A model generated the notes under the pieces. It was not told where the DNA came from. It saw nothing but the letters and a program-made list of their open reading frames with translations, and ran no database searches. A DNA stretch of 60,000 nucleotides from Antedon mediterranea (taxonomy: Eukaryota; Echinodermata; Crinoidea; Comatulida; Antedonidae): positions 18,167,201 to 18,227,200 of the forward strand of contig NC_092670.1 in NCBI RefSeq assembly GCF_964355755.1, read 5' to 3'. Shown here in pieces: positions 1 to 12,089 of the stretch; position 1 is the first letter of the stretch, and the number at the start of each line of letters is the position of its first letter. A program made the position numbers and the translations under genes.

Positions 1-1947
1 AATAAAATCATGAAAGAAACTGTGAGTGCCAGTAAATTGCAGTACTACCGAAATTCAGAACTTGTGGAAGTAGAAAAAGTACTGTAGCCTAGCATACAAA
101 CTATACTGAACTAAAATATGATTTGGCCTAAATTGGTGGTAAACAATCCACATCACAAAATGTTTCTGTAACTCGTGCAGAATGGCTTGCAACTTTTCAT
201 TCATTAATACTGCAGATGTTGAGTCAGAAAGTCATTCATGACAGACAAGATATGCAACACATTTTAAAATGAATTGATACCTAGGTGAGGGTTTATCCAG
301 GGTTCAATAAATATTCAACCAGCTGATGGCCAGAGGCGTTAACAAATTACTTAAAACATATCGAACACACAGTCATTATTGATATTAGGTCATACATTGT
401 ATGCGTATGTATACCTTTCCATAACTGTATTTGATCAACTTAAATGAAAAGCCATTTTTTTCCAGATTGAGATGGCAGTTTTCACGTAAAACAGAATTGT
501 TTATATAAAGATTAGATCATGCTTAATTAGCTAAATTATTACCTAATAACCATTTGTAAATTATTAATTTGTTTACAATAAAAAGATTTAATTTTTTTAC
601 AATAAAAAGATTGAATTTGTATTTTTATTTAATCTTAAAATGATGTTCAGATTAGTATAATTGTTGTTTTAATAAAACGATCTCCAGCCAAGATGTAAGT
701 TTCAGCCTCAACATTTCTGAGTTCAGATTTTATTTTATCCATATTTGGACATGGAAAATTAAACAGGCATCTCTATACTACTGTATCTACATAAAAATGT
801 ATATATTCACGTCACGAACAATACCACAGAAAGCCCCAGTGGACTAATGGTTAGGACAAGCAGAAGGGTCCGGATTTAAATCTCTGCGGTTGAGGCGACT
901 TTTTCTCATTCTCTCATCTCATTTCCTCTTCATTATCGTTTCAAATTAATCAGAATATCACTGGGCAGTTTAGAATTTGTTCTGTGCCTGTTGTTTTTAT
1001 ATAGATCACGCTAAGAGTTTTGCATAATAATGAAGAGTCTATAGTATATGATGGGGACTTACACCAATATTCAAGCATGTGATTAATTGCACTTTTATGT
1101 GTGATTGATTTTCATGTCTAGTCAAACCCGAAAAGTTTTTTATTTTGGGCTCTTAATAAGACATTTTATTATTTTATGTCTTTCCAATCTGTATATTTGT
1201 AAAACCTACTTTGTTTTGCTTTTTAATGATGATGATCCAAAGGTGAACAACCTAGAGTTTTATAGCTAGCCAATTTTTTACTACGCATTTATAGTCTGAA
1301 TCATAGCTATTAGCCCATAGTATAATGTAATAATTAATGTACCCAGGCCTACATAATTCAGCTGCAGACCTCCTCAAATATATTAATTGTGGTGTATTGA
1401 TTGTTGGCAAGTGTGGTTTGCAGCAACTGCAAAGGTGCATTGTCCTTTTAAAAATCTACTGTAATACATACCTCAATTATGACATCATTGGGACTTTCCC
1501 TATATCCGGCTTAGGGAGACTCCTGTAGAGAATTCCTAACTGTTGATGTTGTTAAACCTCATACCAATGTTTTGATTTCTAATTAGGTTGGAATTATTAG
1601 AGAAACCAATATTTTTGTTTATAATTATGTTGCATCAACCCAATATTTTCATTTTAAATTAGGTGAAAGTGTCGCAAAGACGAATGTTTTCATTTCTAAT
1701 TGGATGAAAGTTTTCCAAAAACCAATATTTTAGGTTGACGTATTTATCGTGCTCATTACATTTAAAATAGATTTATTAATTGCAGTTTGTCTGACCTTGT
1801 TAATTACGTTTCTTAACCACTGTCTCTGTTGAGCAATGTCTAGTATACAGATGTGGATTGCATGTTACTGATCATAAAATGAGGTATAACTGACTACGCA
1901 GATCCTGGAGGAATTTCAGATACACATTATATCATATTAGATGCATT
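1..1947. other. Non-coding, AT-rich
   Basis: Apart from the tRNA-like fragment at 838-912 I see no exon, repeat array or promoter. The two short ORFs near 1252-1528 overlap on opposite strands and resemble nothing. Confidence 0.6.
838..912 (+). mobile_element. tRNA-like SINE head fragment
   Basis: GTGGACTAATGGTTAGGACA resembles an A-box and GGGTCCGGATTTAAATCTC a B-box, 30 nt apart, followed by GGTTGAGGCGA. It is too degenerate to be a functional tRNA. Confidence 0.45.
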
Positions 1948-2660
1948 GCGAATACCCATTTGTCCCCTACATCCATACCAATTTGTCCCCTACAACCATA
2001 CCAATTTGTCCCCTACAACCATACCTATTTGTCCCCTACAACCATACCCATTTGTCTCCTACAACCATACCTATTTGTCCCCTACAACCATACCCATTTG
2101 TCTCCTACAACCATACCTATTTGTCCCCTACAACCATACCCATTTGTCTCCTACAACCATACCCATTTGTCCCCTACATCCATACCAATTTGTCCCCTAC
2201 AACCATACCAATTTGTCCCCTACAACCATACCTATTTGTCCCCTACAACCATACCCATTTGTCTCCTACAACCATACCTATTTGTCCCCTACAACCATAC
2301 CCATTTGTCTCCTACAACCATACCCATTTGTCCCCTACATCCATACCAATTTGTCCCCTACAACCATACCAATTTGTCCCCTACAACCATACCTATTTGT
2401 CCCCTACAACCATACCCATTTGTCTCCTACAACCATACCTATTTGTCCCCTACAACCATACCCATTTGTCTCCTACAACCATACCCATTTGTCCCCTACA
2501 TCCATACCAATTTGTCCCCTACAACCATACCAATTTGTCCCCTACAACCATACCTATTTGTCCCCTACAACCATACCCATTTGTCTCCTACAACCATACC
2601 CATTTATCCCCTACATTCATACACATTTGTCCCCTAGACACCCATACCCATTTGTATGCC
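1948..2660. repeat. 23-bp minisatellite with a 161-bp higher-order repeat
   Basis: About 31 units of the type ACCATACCCATTTGTCCCCT (+3 bases) run without gaps. Five variants recur in the order A-B-C-D-C-D-E. The A variant (ATCCATACCA) starts at 1971, 2178, 2339 and 2500, i.e. 207, 161 and 161 bp apart (9, 7 and 7 units). Because 23 is not a multiple of 3 and the unit has no stop, all three forward frames stay open; these are not genes. Confidence 0.97.
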
Positions 2661-3783
2661 CTTGAATTAAGGTAAACTCTGTACTTCCAAAGGGTAGAAA
2701 ATTACATACAATTTTATTTCAAAGATCTGCCACCAATTGTGATTTAAAGTGTTATCTGTTGGTGAATCCATTATCTATTTTGAATGTATTCTGTGGTTCC
2801 AGTCTTGGCAGTTAAATACAAAGCAGGAAAAAAAAGAAACACATGTATGTAATGGTATGCTGCAAACAGCAAGGATGCATTCTGTTTCATTTTCTAAATT
2901 CGTGCTGTATACATTTTTGTGACATTCTAATGGACTCCATAAAAAGATTACGTCAACATGGTTTTTTTGTTTGTTTTTTTTCAGTTCCAGCATTCCATAT
3001 AGCATGCCAAGTTTCAAGTTCATGTTCAGTAGTAATAAAAACCATTAAATACCAAAAAAAAAGTATAAAAATTAGGTTATACCAAGGAAAAATGCAATTA
3101 GGCTATTTGTGGTGAGTTTAATTTGTGGCAAGCCAACTGAAGTGAGTGACCAAAGAAAACGATAAAACTACGTCAGTACAATCAATGAAAGTACTTCATA
3201 AGGTCATTGAACTCTCTGGAACAGACAGGAAAAACTCTAATTAAAATTCTAATCGATAAAGTAATTACCATTTTAACGAATCAATTATTTGTTTAATTTG
3301 TCGATTTTGCAGAATTACAAAAAATTTAAGCTTTGTGTTCTTGATCTACATTTTGTTTTTATTTGTTCAACTGTTGTAAGTAGATTTCCTAGAAATTTGT
3401 GAACGTGTACAATTTGAAATGTGGGTTGGTACAAACATGATTTACAATTTCATTATAGTTGTCAAGTTTAGCTCAATATTTTGTAGAAAATTACTTGAAA
3501 ATTGTGTTTTATCAGATACAGCTGCTGAAAAATCAGTAAAAGCTATCGAAAATTCTATAAAATGTGTCTAAAAGTTGCGAGTTAATGTGTAACAATGATT
3601 TTGTTGCTATAAGAGCATGTGTTAAATTAAAACCTGGCTGGATATAAACTTAGCATTTTCAAGATTAGGTCATGGAAAAAAATGTTGATCGTTCTTTAAA
3701 AAGTGTCAGATGGATATGGAGGGAGGACGGTTGTTTGTTTTTTTAAAGCAGCAATGAAGCTTTGTGTTTTGGTATATTCCTTG
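2661..3783. other. Non-coding, AT-rich
   Basis: Nothing recognisable. Overlapping ORFs on both strands at 2775-3115 have no family features. Confidence 0.6.
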
Positions 3784-4609
3784 GCCTGTTTCTGCTACAA
3801 CTGCTCAAAAATACGGTATAAAAATACGGTATTTTTTATACCGTATTTTTTAGTACCCCGTTTCTGCTAACAATACTTCTTGGGTGGTCGTGTTAAATTT
3901 CATTCCTTTTTACCCAAATTGCCAATCATTTATTTGGTCATAATTAAAAGTCGTAATAAAGGAAGTTTAAGTTCAAAGCCTAGCCCTAGTGATAGAGATG
4001 TTGTGAGAGCACAGAAAACATCGTGATGGGGACAAGTAATTCGTTGCCTCCCGAGTTATTGTCTTTTGCAATGTTGTACTGCTTTCGCAGACTCTTCAGC
4101 TTTGAGTTTACTTGCTTTGGAGACAAATCTATTCAGTACTCCTACTTTACTTTTTTAGAAATGTCTTTATAAATGTGGTTGTCCCTTTTATTACCTTTTA
4201 GTTGGCCGGACATTTTAGCTTCCCCACCCCCTCCTTCTCCACCCCTGCTTCCCCACACAGATTTAAATAGTAAATACTGTGATGGCTTTGCTCCACATTT
4301 TCGCCGAATATATCTATACACGTGTGTAAAACAGCTGACAGCGACAGAAAATAAAAACACGATGTTGACCTCATGTCGCAGGTAAAAAAAAAATACAGTA
4401 TTTTTTATTGGCAGCAGAAAAGGGTACAAAAAACACGGTATAAATTTGTAAATTCCGTATTTTATCCACACAAAAAATAAAAATATGGTATACAAAATAC
4501 GGTATTTTTTTTATGAGCGCAGCTTCTGCTGCCAAAAAAATATGGTATATATACGGTATTCAAAAATACCGTATAAAATACAGTATTTTCTTGGCAGCAG
4601 AAACAGGGC
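3784..4609. mobile_element. Cluster of palindromic elements with ATACGGTAT core
   Basis: The left edge GCCTGTTTCTGCT (3784-3796) and the right edge AGCAGAAACAGGGC (4596-4609) are inverted copies. Further copies of the same edge lie at about 3857, 4411 and 4517-4533. Between them are many copies of the self-complementary ATACGGTAT/ATACCGTAT followed by A or T runs (3810-3850, 4420-4590). 4517-4609 is a near-complete palindrome on its own. This is either one composite element or several small ones nested. Confidence 0.6.
4261..4381 (+). other. Splice-bounded segment, candidate exon of unknown gene or 5' UTR
   Basis: A long pyrimidine tract (TTCTCCACCCCTGCTTCCCC) and ACACAG precede it and CGCAG|GTAAAA follows. 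One frame is open for its full 121 nt (NSKYCDGFAPHFRR...) but matches nothing I know, and the other two stop at once. It lies within the palindromic element cluster, so it may be transposon sequence. Confidence 0.25.
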
Positions 4610-6040
4610 TCTTGTTAAGTTACTTTGCAATACAAATTTCAAATTACTTCCCCAGTTAATTTTTCCATTTCTGTTCATCAGTAAGGGAAAAAATATTGCC
4701 CGACCTGATGGTGGCCTATCAGAAAATGAATTCACTGACTGATAATTAAAAATGGATTATGATCCCAACCTTGTTTATTTGAAGTAGAAAGAAAATAATA
4801 TAATAAAGTCCAATTTCTTTTCAAAGTTGTTTGTTTTCAAATAAATAAAAATGTCAAGCGCTATTCATTCAAAATTAAAAAAATTTACAACAAACAACCG
4901 AATCTGTTTTTAGGTCTCATTATAATCAGTTTTATGAGATCTTGATTGCCTATCTTGATGTCTGTTGCGAACGTGCCATAAAACATACAATATTTGGTTG
5001 CAATTAGTACAAGGGTAAAATAAATGTTAAGAGTAAATCACATTACTTAACATAATAGGCAACGTCACATGGAAACAATAGTGTATAGGTACCTGTATAC
5101 TGTGATGAAATAATACACCTGGCAATGTTTTCAACTGACATTAAAAAGGGTCTGTCAACACATTGTATCAAAATCACGCTGTTCTCCAATTTCCAAGAAG
5201 TAACGTTTGATTTGTAGATGGCTTCGGGCCAAGCTGACACAGAGCACAGCGGGACATGAACCAATTTTGACAATGAGCTACAGTGACCGACGTCAATCAA
5301 TGGTTCTCGTACATTTTAACTGCACTGATTACAGTACTTATTCCTTGCACCACGGACGAATTATTTAGATAAAATAAAAGAATAAATAAATAATTCCTCC
5401 ATGTTTGTACTAACAAGCTATTAAAGAGGCAACATCAGTTGATATTTTTAAAGAAAGTTAATTAAGCAACATCTTTTTTCTTCTTATTTTGGTAGAATAG
5501 GATAGACAGATGCCTTTTCACTCGAGCTCCTGTGATATCCGGTGCTGGAGAACGAAGCAGTGTAAATTGTTCCTCAGTGCTTTACTTATTTTATATTTTA
5601 TTGATCATTTTTGTGTGTAAAGCGCTTAGAAACATTGTATTATTTGCTATAGACTACCATTATTATTAATAGTGTTTTTGTTTTTAAATTTTTTTAGATA
5701 GTTTTCACTTTTTGCAAAGTTGAGGTTAATGTTTCTAATCTACCTCTTCACTGTGTTCTCTCCTCTTTGTATAGTATAGTATCGTTGGTATGTATATTAT
5801 TTTTTTTTTTTTGTACAGTTACCAAATATTTCTGTTAAAAATAGTTGAGACCAAATAAAAGAGATAAAGATTTCACCTCCACTCTCATCAATTTAAGCAT
5901 ACTCCATGATTTAACTTGTTATTATAATACAGTCGTATTTCCTTTTTTTTTAAATGGTCATATACAAAAAAAAGAAATGAAAACTATCGGTCACTTGTCA
6001 ATCAAAATTGCGCCATCACAGTTGTGAGGTGTAAACCGTG
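4610..6040. other. Non-coding
   Basis: It holds the retroelement tail at 5595-5680. The minus ORF at 5043-5300 has no homology I recognise and no splice context. Confidence 0.55.
5595..5680 (+). repeat. 3'-tail-like fragment of a dispersed retroelement
   Basis: GTGTAAAGCGCTTAGAAACA, TGTATTATTTGC, TATAGACTACCATTATTATT is the familiar 'AAAGCGCTT...ACCATTATT' tail found repeatedly in marine invertebrate genomes. Only the tail is visible. Confidence 0.45.
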
Positions 6041-6363
6041 ACAGACTTGGACTTGGACATCAACTTGGACAGACTTGGATATCAACTTGGACAGACTTGG
6101 ACATCAACTTGGACAGACTTGGACATCAACTGGGACAGACTTGGACAGACTTGGACATCAACTTGGACATCAACTTGAACAGACTTGGACATCAACTTGG
6201 ACAGACTTGGACATCAACTTGGACAGACTTGGACATCAACTTGGACAGACTTGGATATCAACTTGGACAGACTTGGACATCAATTTGGACAGACTTGGAC
6301 ATCAACTTGGACAGACTTGGACATCAACTTGCACATCAACTTGGACAGACTTGGACATCAACT
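6041..6363. repeat. 22-bp minisatellite
   Basis: The array is built from two short modules, CAGACTTGGA (10 bp) and CATCAACTTGGA (12 bp), mostly alternating to give a 22-bp period, with occasional doubling of either module (about 6135-6180 and 6325-6345). All three frames are open because 22 is not a multiple of 3. No gene. Confidence 0.95.
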
Positions 6364-6454
6364 CAAAATATAAAACATACAATACATACCATACCAATCA
6401 CATTTTATTGAATTCATTCAAACCACAAAGTAATAATTAATTGAAATATATATT

Positions 6455-6757
6455 TATTTATACTGGGTAACCTCTTCAGTCAAAGACAGGTCTCCCAGAG
6501 GGCCCAGTTGGTGATCAGTGGCTGTGAGTGTACTAGTACACCGGGGTAACCCCCTACTCGTCTCGAAAGATGTACTAGGTTCTTTAAAGTGCACACAAGC
6601 TAGATGTGTACACTGGACCTACGGTTTATAGTCCTTATCCGAGAAGACTGGTTCTACCACCAGAACCATGGAGTGAGTGAGTCTCGAACCGTTGCCGATG
6701 TTATGGCTACGTAATTACGGTTCCACTGTCTTAACCACTCGTCCACTCACTCACAAA
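6455..6757 (-). mobile_element. tRNA-headed SINE, family 1
   Basis: On the minus strand the head (6757-6680) has an A-box-like TGGACGAGTGG and a B-box GGTTCGAGACTC with class-II-tRNA-like spacing. The body contains conserved stretches shared with copies at 24598 and 34488 (complement of GTACACCGGGGTAACC; GGACTATAARCCGTA). Confidence 0.75.
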
Positions 6758-6928
6758 TTAGTAAAAAGCAATGTTTATTATTGCTTGCCAACTTGGCAAG
6801 AGCATGGGCTTTGTATCACAATCATTTTATAAACTATCTAGATTGCATTATAATAAACTAAATGAAATTAACAACATTGCAGCCACCACCTTGTGACAGG
6901 GACACACTCATTTATTAATTACTAGATT

Positions 6929-7057
6929 CAGAGCCGTAGCCAGTTTGTGGCAGACGAGGCGGCCACTTTTTTTCCAACCCTCCACTAGCACTTGTATACA
7001 TAAATAAATTTAAAACATCTTTGCCTCGTCCGCTTCTAACCTCTTGCTATGGTCCTG
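6929..7057. mobile_element. Short hAT-like inverted-repeat element
   Basis: The left end CAGAGCCGTAGCCAG...GACGAGGC and the complement of the right end CAGGACCATAGCAAG...GACGAGGC are imperfect TIRs. AGATT on both sides (6924-6928, 7058-7062) may be part of a target duplication. CAGRG ends are typical of hAT elements. Confidence 0.5.
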
Positions 7058-9291
7058 AGATTAATCTTCCTATATTATGAATGAATGAATTATGAATTGT
7101 TTCTTAACAAGAATAATGCATCCAAAGAATGCTAATAGTAGCAACCAGGAGGAGAGGGGGTAGGGAGTGAACCATCCACTACTGCAAGCCCTGACAACCG
7201 CACCACTTCAAGTCAATTTATCTGCACATCCATCATGAATCAAATTTCAAAGTGTAGATGGTGTACAATACAGGTTGCCATTCAAATGTGCAAAACAAAA
7301 TTGGAACAAGTTGGAATGAGTAGAGCATGCAATAGTATCCCCAATCATAGAAAATAATGCACGGCACATGATAAGAATGCACTAATCAAATGGCAAGGAT
7401 GCAAACAGTTTACTATGGTTATAAATTAATTTACTACTCTATCAGAATCATTGGATAAACAAACTGAGTAGCATCACAATCGATTGAAGGAAGTTACAAA
7501 TTAGCTAAAATAATGCTTACTATTTAGTTTTTTTTATGTACTTAACATCATGTGAATAGATTGTAATCAGTTAAAAGTTATAAATAAATAAAACCAATGT
7601 TTACTATAGTTTTTTTTAGGGCATGGCTTATTTATCTTGGCAACATCAGCCTAGCTTAATACTATATTCATTTTATAAACAAACTAATACCATATTAATC
7701 AGTTAAATGACGGCACTTGAATAGGTGACAGACATTTTGTTCATGTAGATAAGACCGCAGGAGTTGTTTGAGCGTAGACGTAAGGTACACACCGAGGGGA
7801 TATGGAGATATTTACTCAGATATGATCCCCATTCAGTGCTGCATGCTAGATACTAGTATTTGTAGAGGTGAAAAGGTTAATGAATTCTCATTAATACTAT
7901 GTAGTATGGTAAAGTGGTACAGTACAATATACTGACAGTTGTTTCTGAATTGAGTTGCTAATTACTTAGGAGAGTGCTAGCGAGTCAGTTAATGAGAACG
8001 GCATGTTATATAGTTCAGAGGTTAATGTTCCATTTTAAAGTTTAAAAAAGAAAAACAAGTTGAAAATTATTTAGAACTCTTACAAAAAATGCATTTCCAT
8101 AAGATTCAAATTTCTTTAACATTGTGAAAAAATTGTGTTGTCAAACCAGAAGTGCCTTAAGCTATGTCTACACTATCAAACTAGTTTGACAAAAAATGTG
8201 TGATGTGCCCAAATATGGCATTGATATGCCCAAATATAGTAGTGATAATAGTGATATATGGGCACATCACATTTGTTGTCACATAACGTTTGATAGTGTA
8301 AACAGAGCTTTAGAAAGTTTTTAAAAAAACATTCACACTGTAATCATGTATCGTCTTCCTATGTTGTACTTTTCGTAGGTAACTGTGCCCTCTATAATTC
8401 AACATTATGTTACATTTTACCGAATTAGTTCCTGCTCAAATCATCAGGCAGTATAATAGCCGCACTGCTGAAGTTTGGTTTAAACTTGAAATAACATTAA
8501 AAAACCCCAGAATATATAGCATTTGGTTGTTTACTAGCTATTTTTGAAAAATGAGTTTTTAAATTTCTATGAAACAGCTGATTAATATTGATAATTAATG
8601 TCATCTTATTAAATTTGAAGATTTTTATCAGTGTGAGAATTTTAGGAATATTAATTGACTAGAAAATCATTGATCACATAACTGAAAGAAAGCAGTTCGA
8701 TTTAATAGACATTTTGTTGAATTAAATCTTTTACATGCTTCAAATCTTTGATCATCCGACAGATAACGCTTCCATGTGCACAATCTGCTAACCGCTATCT
8801 ATGTGGGAATTATTCCACTCATGGTGCATGAAATCAGACTGAAATTAATTTGCAATCATTTTAAGTACCTTGATGTTTTCCAGGCCTCCCTGACTGAAGG
8901 AGATCTGCAAGGTGGTTTTATTTACACCATTTAGGGGGCGGGGCAATCAAGGGTGTTGCGCTTGCATGCTCCCCCATTTTGACAGCTAAAATGAAATTAT
9001 CAACTACTTATTTCATAGTTCTATCTTTATATCTACTGTACAGCAGATTTAATAATTTAAAACCTTCCTATTCCAATAAGTATATATTCTCAAAGTATTA
9101 ATATCAGGATATAAAATGAACTTTTAGTTTATGTTCAAAGTATACAAAGTATAATAAATTACAATGTTATGATAAATATCCAAAGTAATTGGATATACAC
9201 ATGTAAGAAATTGCTATATTGTATGTTTTATATTATTCCACTTATGTTGAAATGAATGTTATGACCGATCTTATTAACCACTCTCTTTTAG
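7058..9291. other. Non-coding with one MITE family A copy
   Basis: Only the MITE at 8157-8313 stands out. A GC-rich spot at about 8930-8980 (TTAGGGGGCGGGGCAATC) contains a GC-box-like GGGGCGGGG but no exon follows. Confidence 0.5.
8157..8313. mobile_element. MITE family A, copy 1
   Basis: The left end AGCTATGTCTACACTATCAA and the right end, whose complement reads AGCTCTGTTTACACTATCAA, form the TIRs. TTA on both sides may be the target duplication. The interior has inverted GATGTGCCCAAATAT and ATATATGGGCACATC. No ORF. Confidence 0.8.
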
Positions 9292-9348
9292 TTTTATTAC
9301 GTTGGATGTCAGCCAATGTTTGTTCAGTACTGGAGTGTACCTTATGAG
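9292..9348 (+). other. Splice-bounded segment, candidate 5' UTR exon of the GRB gene
   Basis: CCACTCTCTTTTAG precedes and TATGAG|GTAAGT follows, both close to consensus, 57 nt apart. Two frames are open but too short to identify. Since the GRB start-codon exon at 20165 has an acceptor in front, an upstream untranslated exon must exist, and this is the best-formed candidate on this strand. It would carry a 13-codon upstream ORF (MSANVC...). Confidence 0.3.
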
Positions 9349-11958
9349 GTAAGTTGGCCTAAACCACTTGACTGACCCATTAATAATATTGTATGTATAC
9401 TTTAATTGCATCATCTTCTAGCTACATGCATATTATATATTGACTGAAGTGCCTTTATGAACAATGTGACATGAAATATAAGATATGGTTATGTTTAAGG
9501 ACTATACCATTATTTTCACAGGGAACAGATGGTCTTTCTCTAGCAATAATATTCTACTCATTTCTGCATGATATCTGTGATTTTAGCACCTTACTTCTTA
9601 CTAAGTGTCTTTACTTGTCACAATTGCACCAGGGAGCTGTAAAATAAGCACCAATTTACACATTCATCTATGAGCACTCATATTACGTTACTCTACTCTA
9701 CTAATATGATTTTGAAGGGTTTTGATTTTTGATACAAATGTATCCAATTAGCTGATCAAACAGAGCCATTGCATTTAATATTTCTTTTAATAGCGAATTC
9801 AATATGTATTTACCTAATTAGGTTAAAATATGCATTTACCAATTTTCTATTACAAATCCTTGACAACTATATATCTTAAAAAATAATGTGGTTGATTAGA
9901 TTACAATAAAAAGAAACAAATAACAAGGTGCAAAAAAATAATATTGACATAGTCTATAATTTTTTTACAAAATGATTTTATGTAGGTTGTGCATACTGTA
10001 TGATACTAGAAGATTGGAACGTTGTATATTAAAATGGTAATATAATATTTGATCATTCCTATACATGTCATAACCATTTTGTGTATAGACATAAAGCAGG
10101 CAATCCGGGTCAAACACCTTTTATTATTTACCTTGAGACAAGCATGAGGCCAGAAAATCAAATAGTAATATAAAATGGAAGAGTCCAAAGCTAACAACAG
10201 ACCTCATTGAGTGTAATTTGTGTGTAGTGGGGACCTTATCATGTGGATCACTTAACTCTGGATAGCACTCAATGTTCATATACATTTTTATCTGTATGCT
10301 TGCACAACAGTGTGTTGATATACAAAGACAACTAGCCCTGTTGAGTACATTCGGGCCTGACCGTTGTCATATTGACCGCATGTGAGGCTATTGTTGCAGT
10401 ACATGGTAAGCTTTTGTTCATATATTGATCTTTACACTAAAGTCAGCCTTATGTATTGTAAAGGTATGTTGTAGGTATTTTTATTAGCTTGTATGTGCAA
10501 AAGTAGCGTACTATAATCTGCACAGATATGTACAGGTAGCCTCATATTAATATACTCTTTTCATTTATTAAACACCATACTGTGCCTGGGAATCATGGTG
10601 GTAGAGTAAGTCTACCACTTTTATTTGTGTTCTGGCCAATTTACACATCATGAGTGGTAATGATAGGTGTACACATGAGTGGTAATAGTAGGTGGAGAAT
10701 CGTGTTGCTTGTCCCACAAAGAATGTATATCTATCCTGAGTTGGTTTCCGGTCAACCGCCCATCCGCTCAAATGGTCATATGAAATAAGATGGATTCTAT
10801 GTTTTTGTTTTCCTGCTTACCATTTACTGTTTACCCTTACCGCTTACCCTCACTTCTCGGCTGTGTAAACTTGCCTTACATGTTTGCGTAAACAACAACA
10901 ATAAAAAGTATTAGATTAAAACAAAATGTTATCAAATTGTAAATATTTAATACAGCCAGACATGTTGTATCTGTGTTAGTCTACATGAGGGCGCTTCAGA
11001 AATAAAGGGGTTTTGTTATGTAATTATAACATTATGCACACGTTACCTTTTGTCTTTTAATACCCATGTGTGTCACTGTTAAAAACGTGTCAATCTAAAT
11101 ATTAAAATATTATATATTTTTACTTGTGCTGAAATAGATTTAAAAACGTAATTGATAAGAAACATTTGATTCTTGAACAATGAGGATAAAAGAGTAAAAA
11201 CAATGTAGGCATATGTAAGTTTTCGAGATTTAGTTTTATATTTAGAAATATGTGTTCCAACAATTCCCACACATATTCATTTAGTTGAAATGAAATGTAA
11301 GAAATATGTATTCAATATTGGGTTTATAAATATTGCAGCAGGTGCGCGGTGACAATGAGTTACATTACAATCGTAGTTATTAATTACCTGACATTGTAGT
11401 AATTTATTCATTTCTAATTGTCCATTACTGTTACTGATAGTACTGTAATTATATGTAGTGATGTACTAGGCCTACAAAATGGGGATGATTACAAAGCAGT
11501 CGAGTGCATGGCAAATCAGTGTTGGATCCAGGATTTTGAAATAGCAGAGGGAGTCTCAGGACCTAAAAATAGTCAATGTGCTGAACTTAACCAAATGTCT
11601 TGTATTTGGCATATAACTCTCAGAATTTTGGTGGTGTAAGATTAAAATATTTTGTTGTGCAAAATGCATAAGGAGAAAAGGTTTACTTGAAAGGATAGAT
11701 CTTTAGTGTTAGTTGATCTACTGAAATTTGAATAAAATGATTTAGCCATACACGCTTTAACCAGGGTGTGTAATTCATCTGCAGGAAGGGTAACTCAGGA
11801 TGGGTAATTTGTCTATCTCAAACTAAATAGAGTAGACTGATCATGTTCGAAAATCAACCCAGTGTACAGCACAGTACATTGGATCATTTAAAAGAATGGT
11901 TTAGGTCTTCACCTAGCATTTCGTTTTAGTGGCAAATTAAAATAAATATCCATGCGAT
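9349..11958. other. Non-coding
   Basis: Contains the repeat fragment at 11519-11640. The remaining small ORFs (10006-10197, 10568-10771, 11079-11270, all minus) show no family signature. Confidence 0.55.
11519..11640. repeat. Dispersed repeat family C (also 21270-21395 and 25255-25385)
   Basis: GGATCCAGGATTTTGAAATA here is the complement of TATTTCAAAATCCTGGATCC at 21358-21377. The 21270 and 25255 copies share GAAAATTGCAATGCAAA, GACA..TC and CTCTATTTCAAAA. These are probably old fragments of one interspersed element; no coding potential is seen. Confidence 0.5.
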
Positions 11959-12038
11959 TGCAATGGAATAAATAATTTCATTTGGTGAAAGATGAAATGT
12001 ACTATCTTTCACCTCATGAAATTATTTATACCATTGCA
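11959..12038. repeat. Long hairpin: 35-bp arms, 10-nt loop
   Basis: Left arm 11959-11993 and right arm 12004-12038 pair at 32 of 35 positions (starts TGCAATGG, ends CCATTGCA; core AAATAATTTCAT and GGTGAAAGAT). The complementarity weakens outwards, so this looks like a short foldback element. A perfect 8-bp hairpin (TATCCTAT/ATAGGATA) follows at 12069-12088. Confidence 0.85.
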
Positions 12039-12089
12039 CTCATAAACATTCATATTTGTATAATATAATATCCTATCGTTATAGGATAC

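Noticed and set aside
1948-2660. Regularly spaced repeats resembling a CRISPR array
   Set aside because: There are no unique spacers: the whole period is conserved, and the surroundings are eukaryotic genes with introns.
1941-2675. Three overlapping long ORFs with repetitive Pro/Tyr-rich protein
   Set aside because: They follow only from a stop-free 23-bp unit read in three frames. There is no start context, splice site or codon bias.
5043-5300. 85-codon minus-strand ORF
   Set aside because: No family resemblance, no conserved motif, and no neighbouring exons.
6075-6440. Three overlapping ORFs with LDRLGHQLGQ-type repeats
   Set aside because: Artefact of the 22-bp minisatellite; the same DNA is open in every forward frame.
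6680-6757. Possible genuine tRNA gene on the minus strand
   Set aside because: A- and B-box-like motifs are present but acceptor-stem and anticodon-arm pairing are poor, and the sequence continues into a SINE body shared with other copies.
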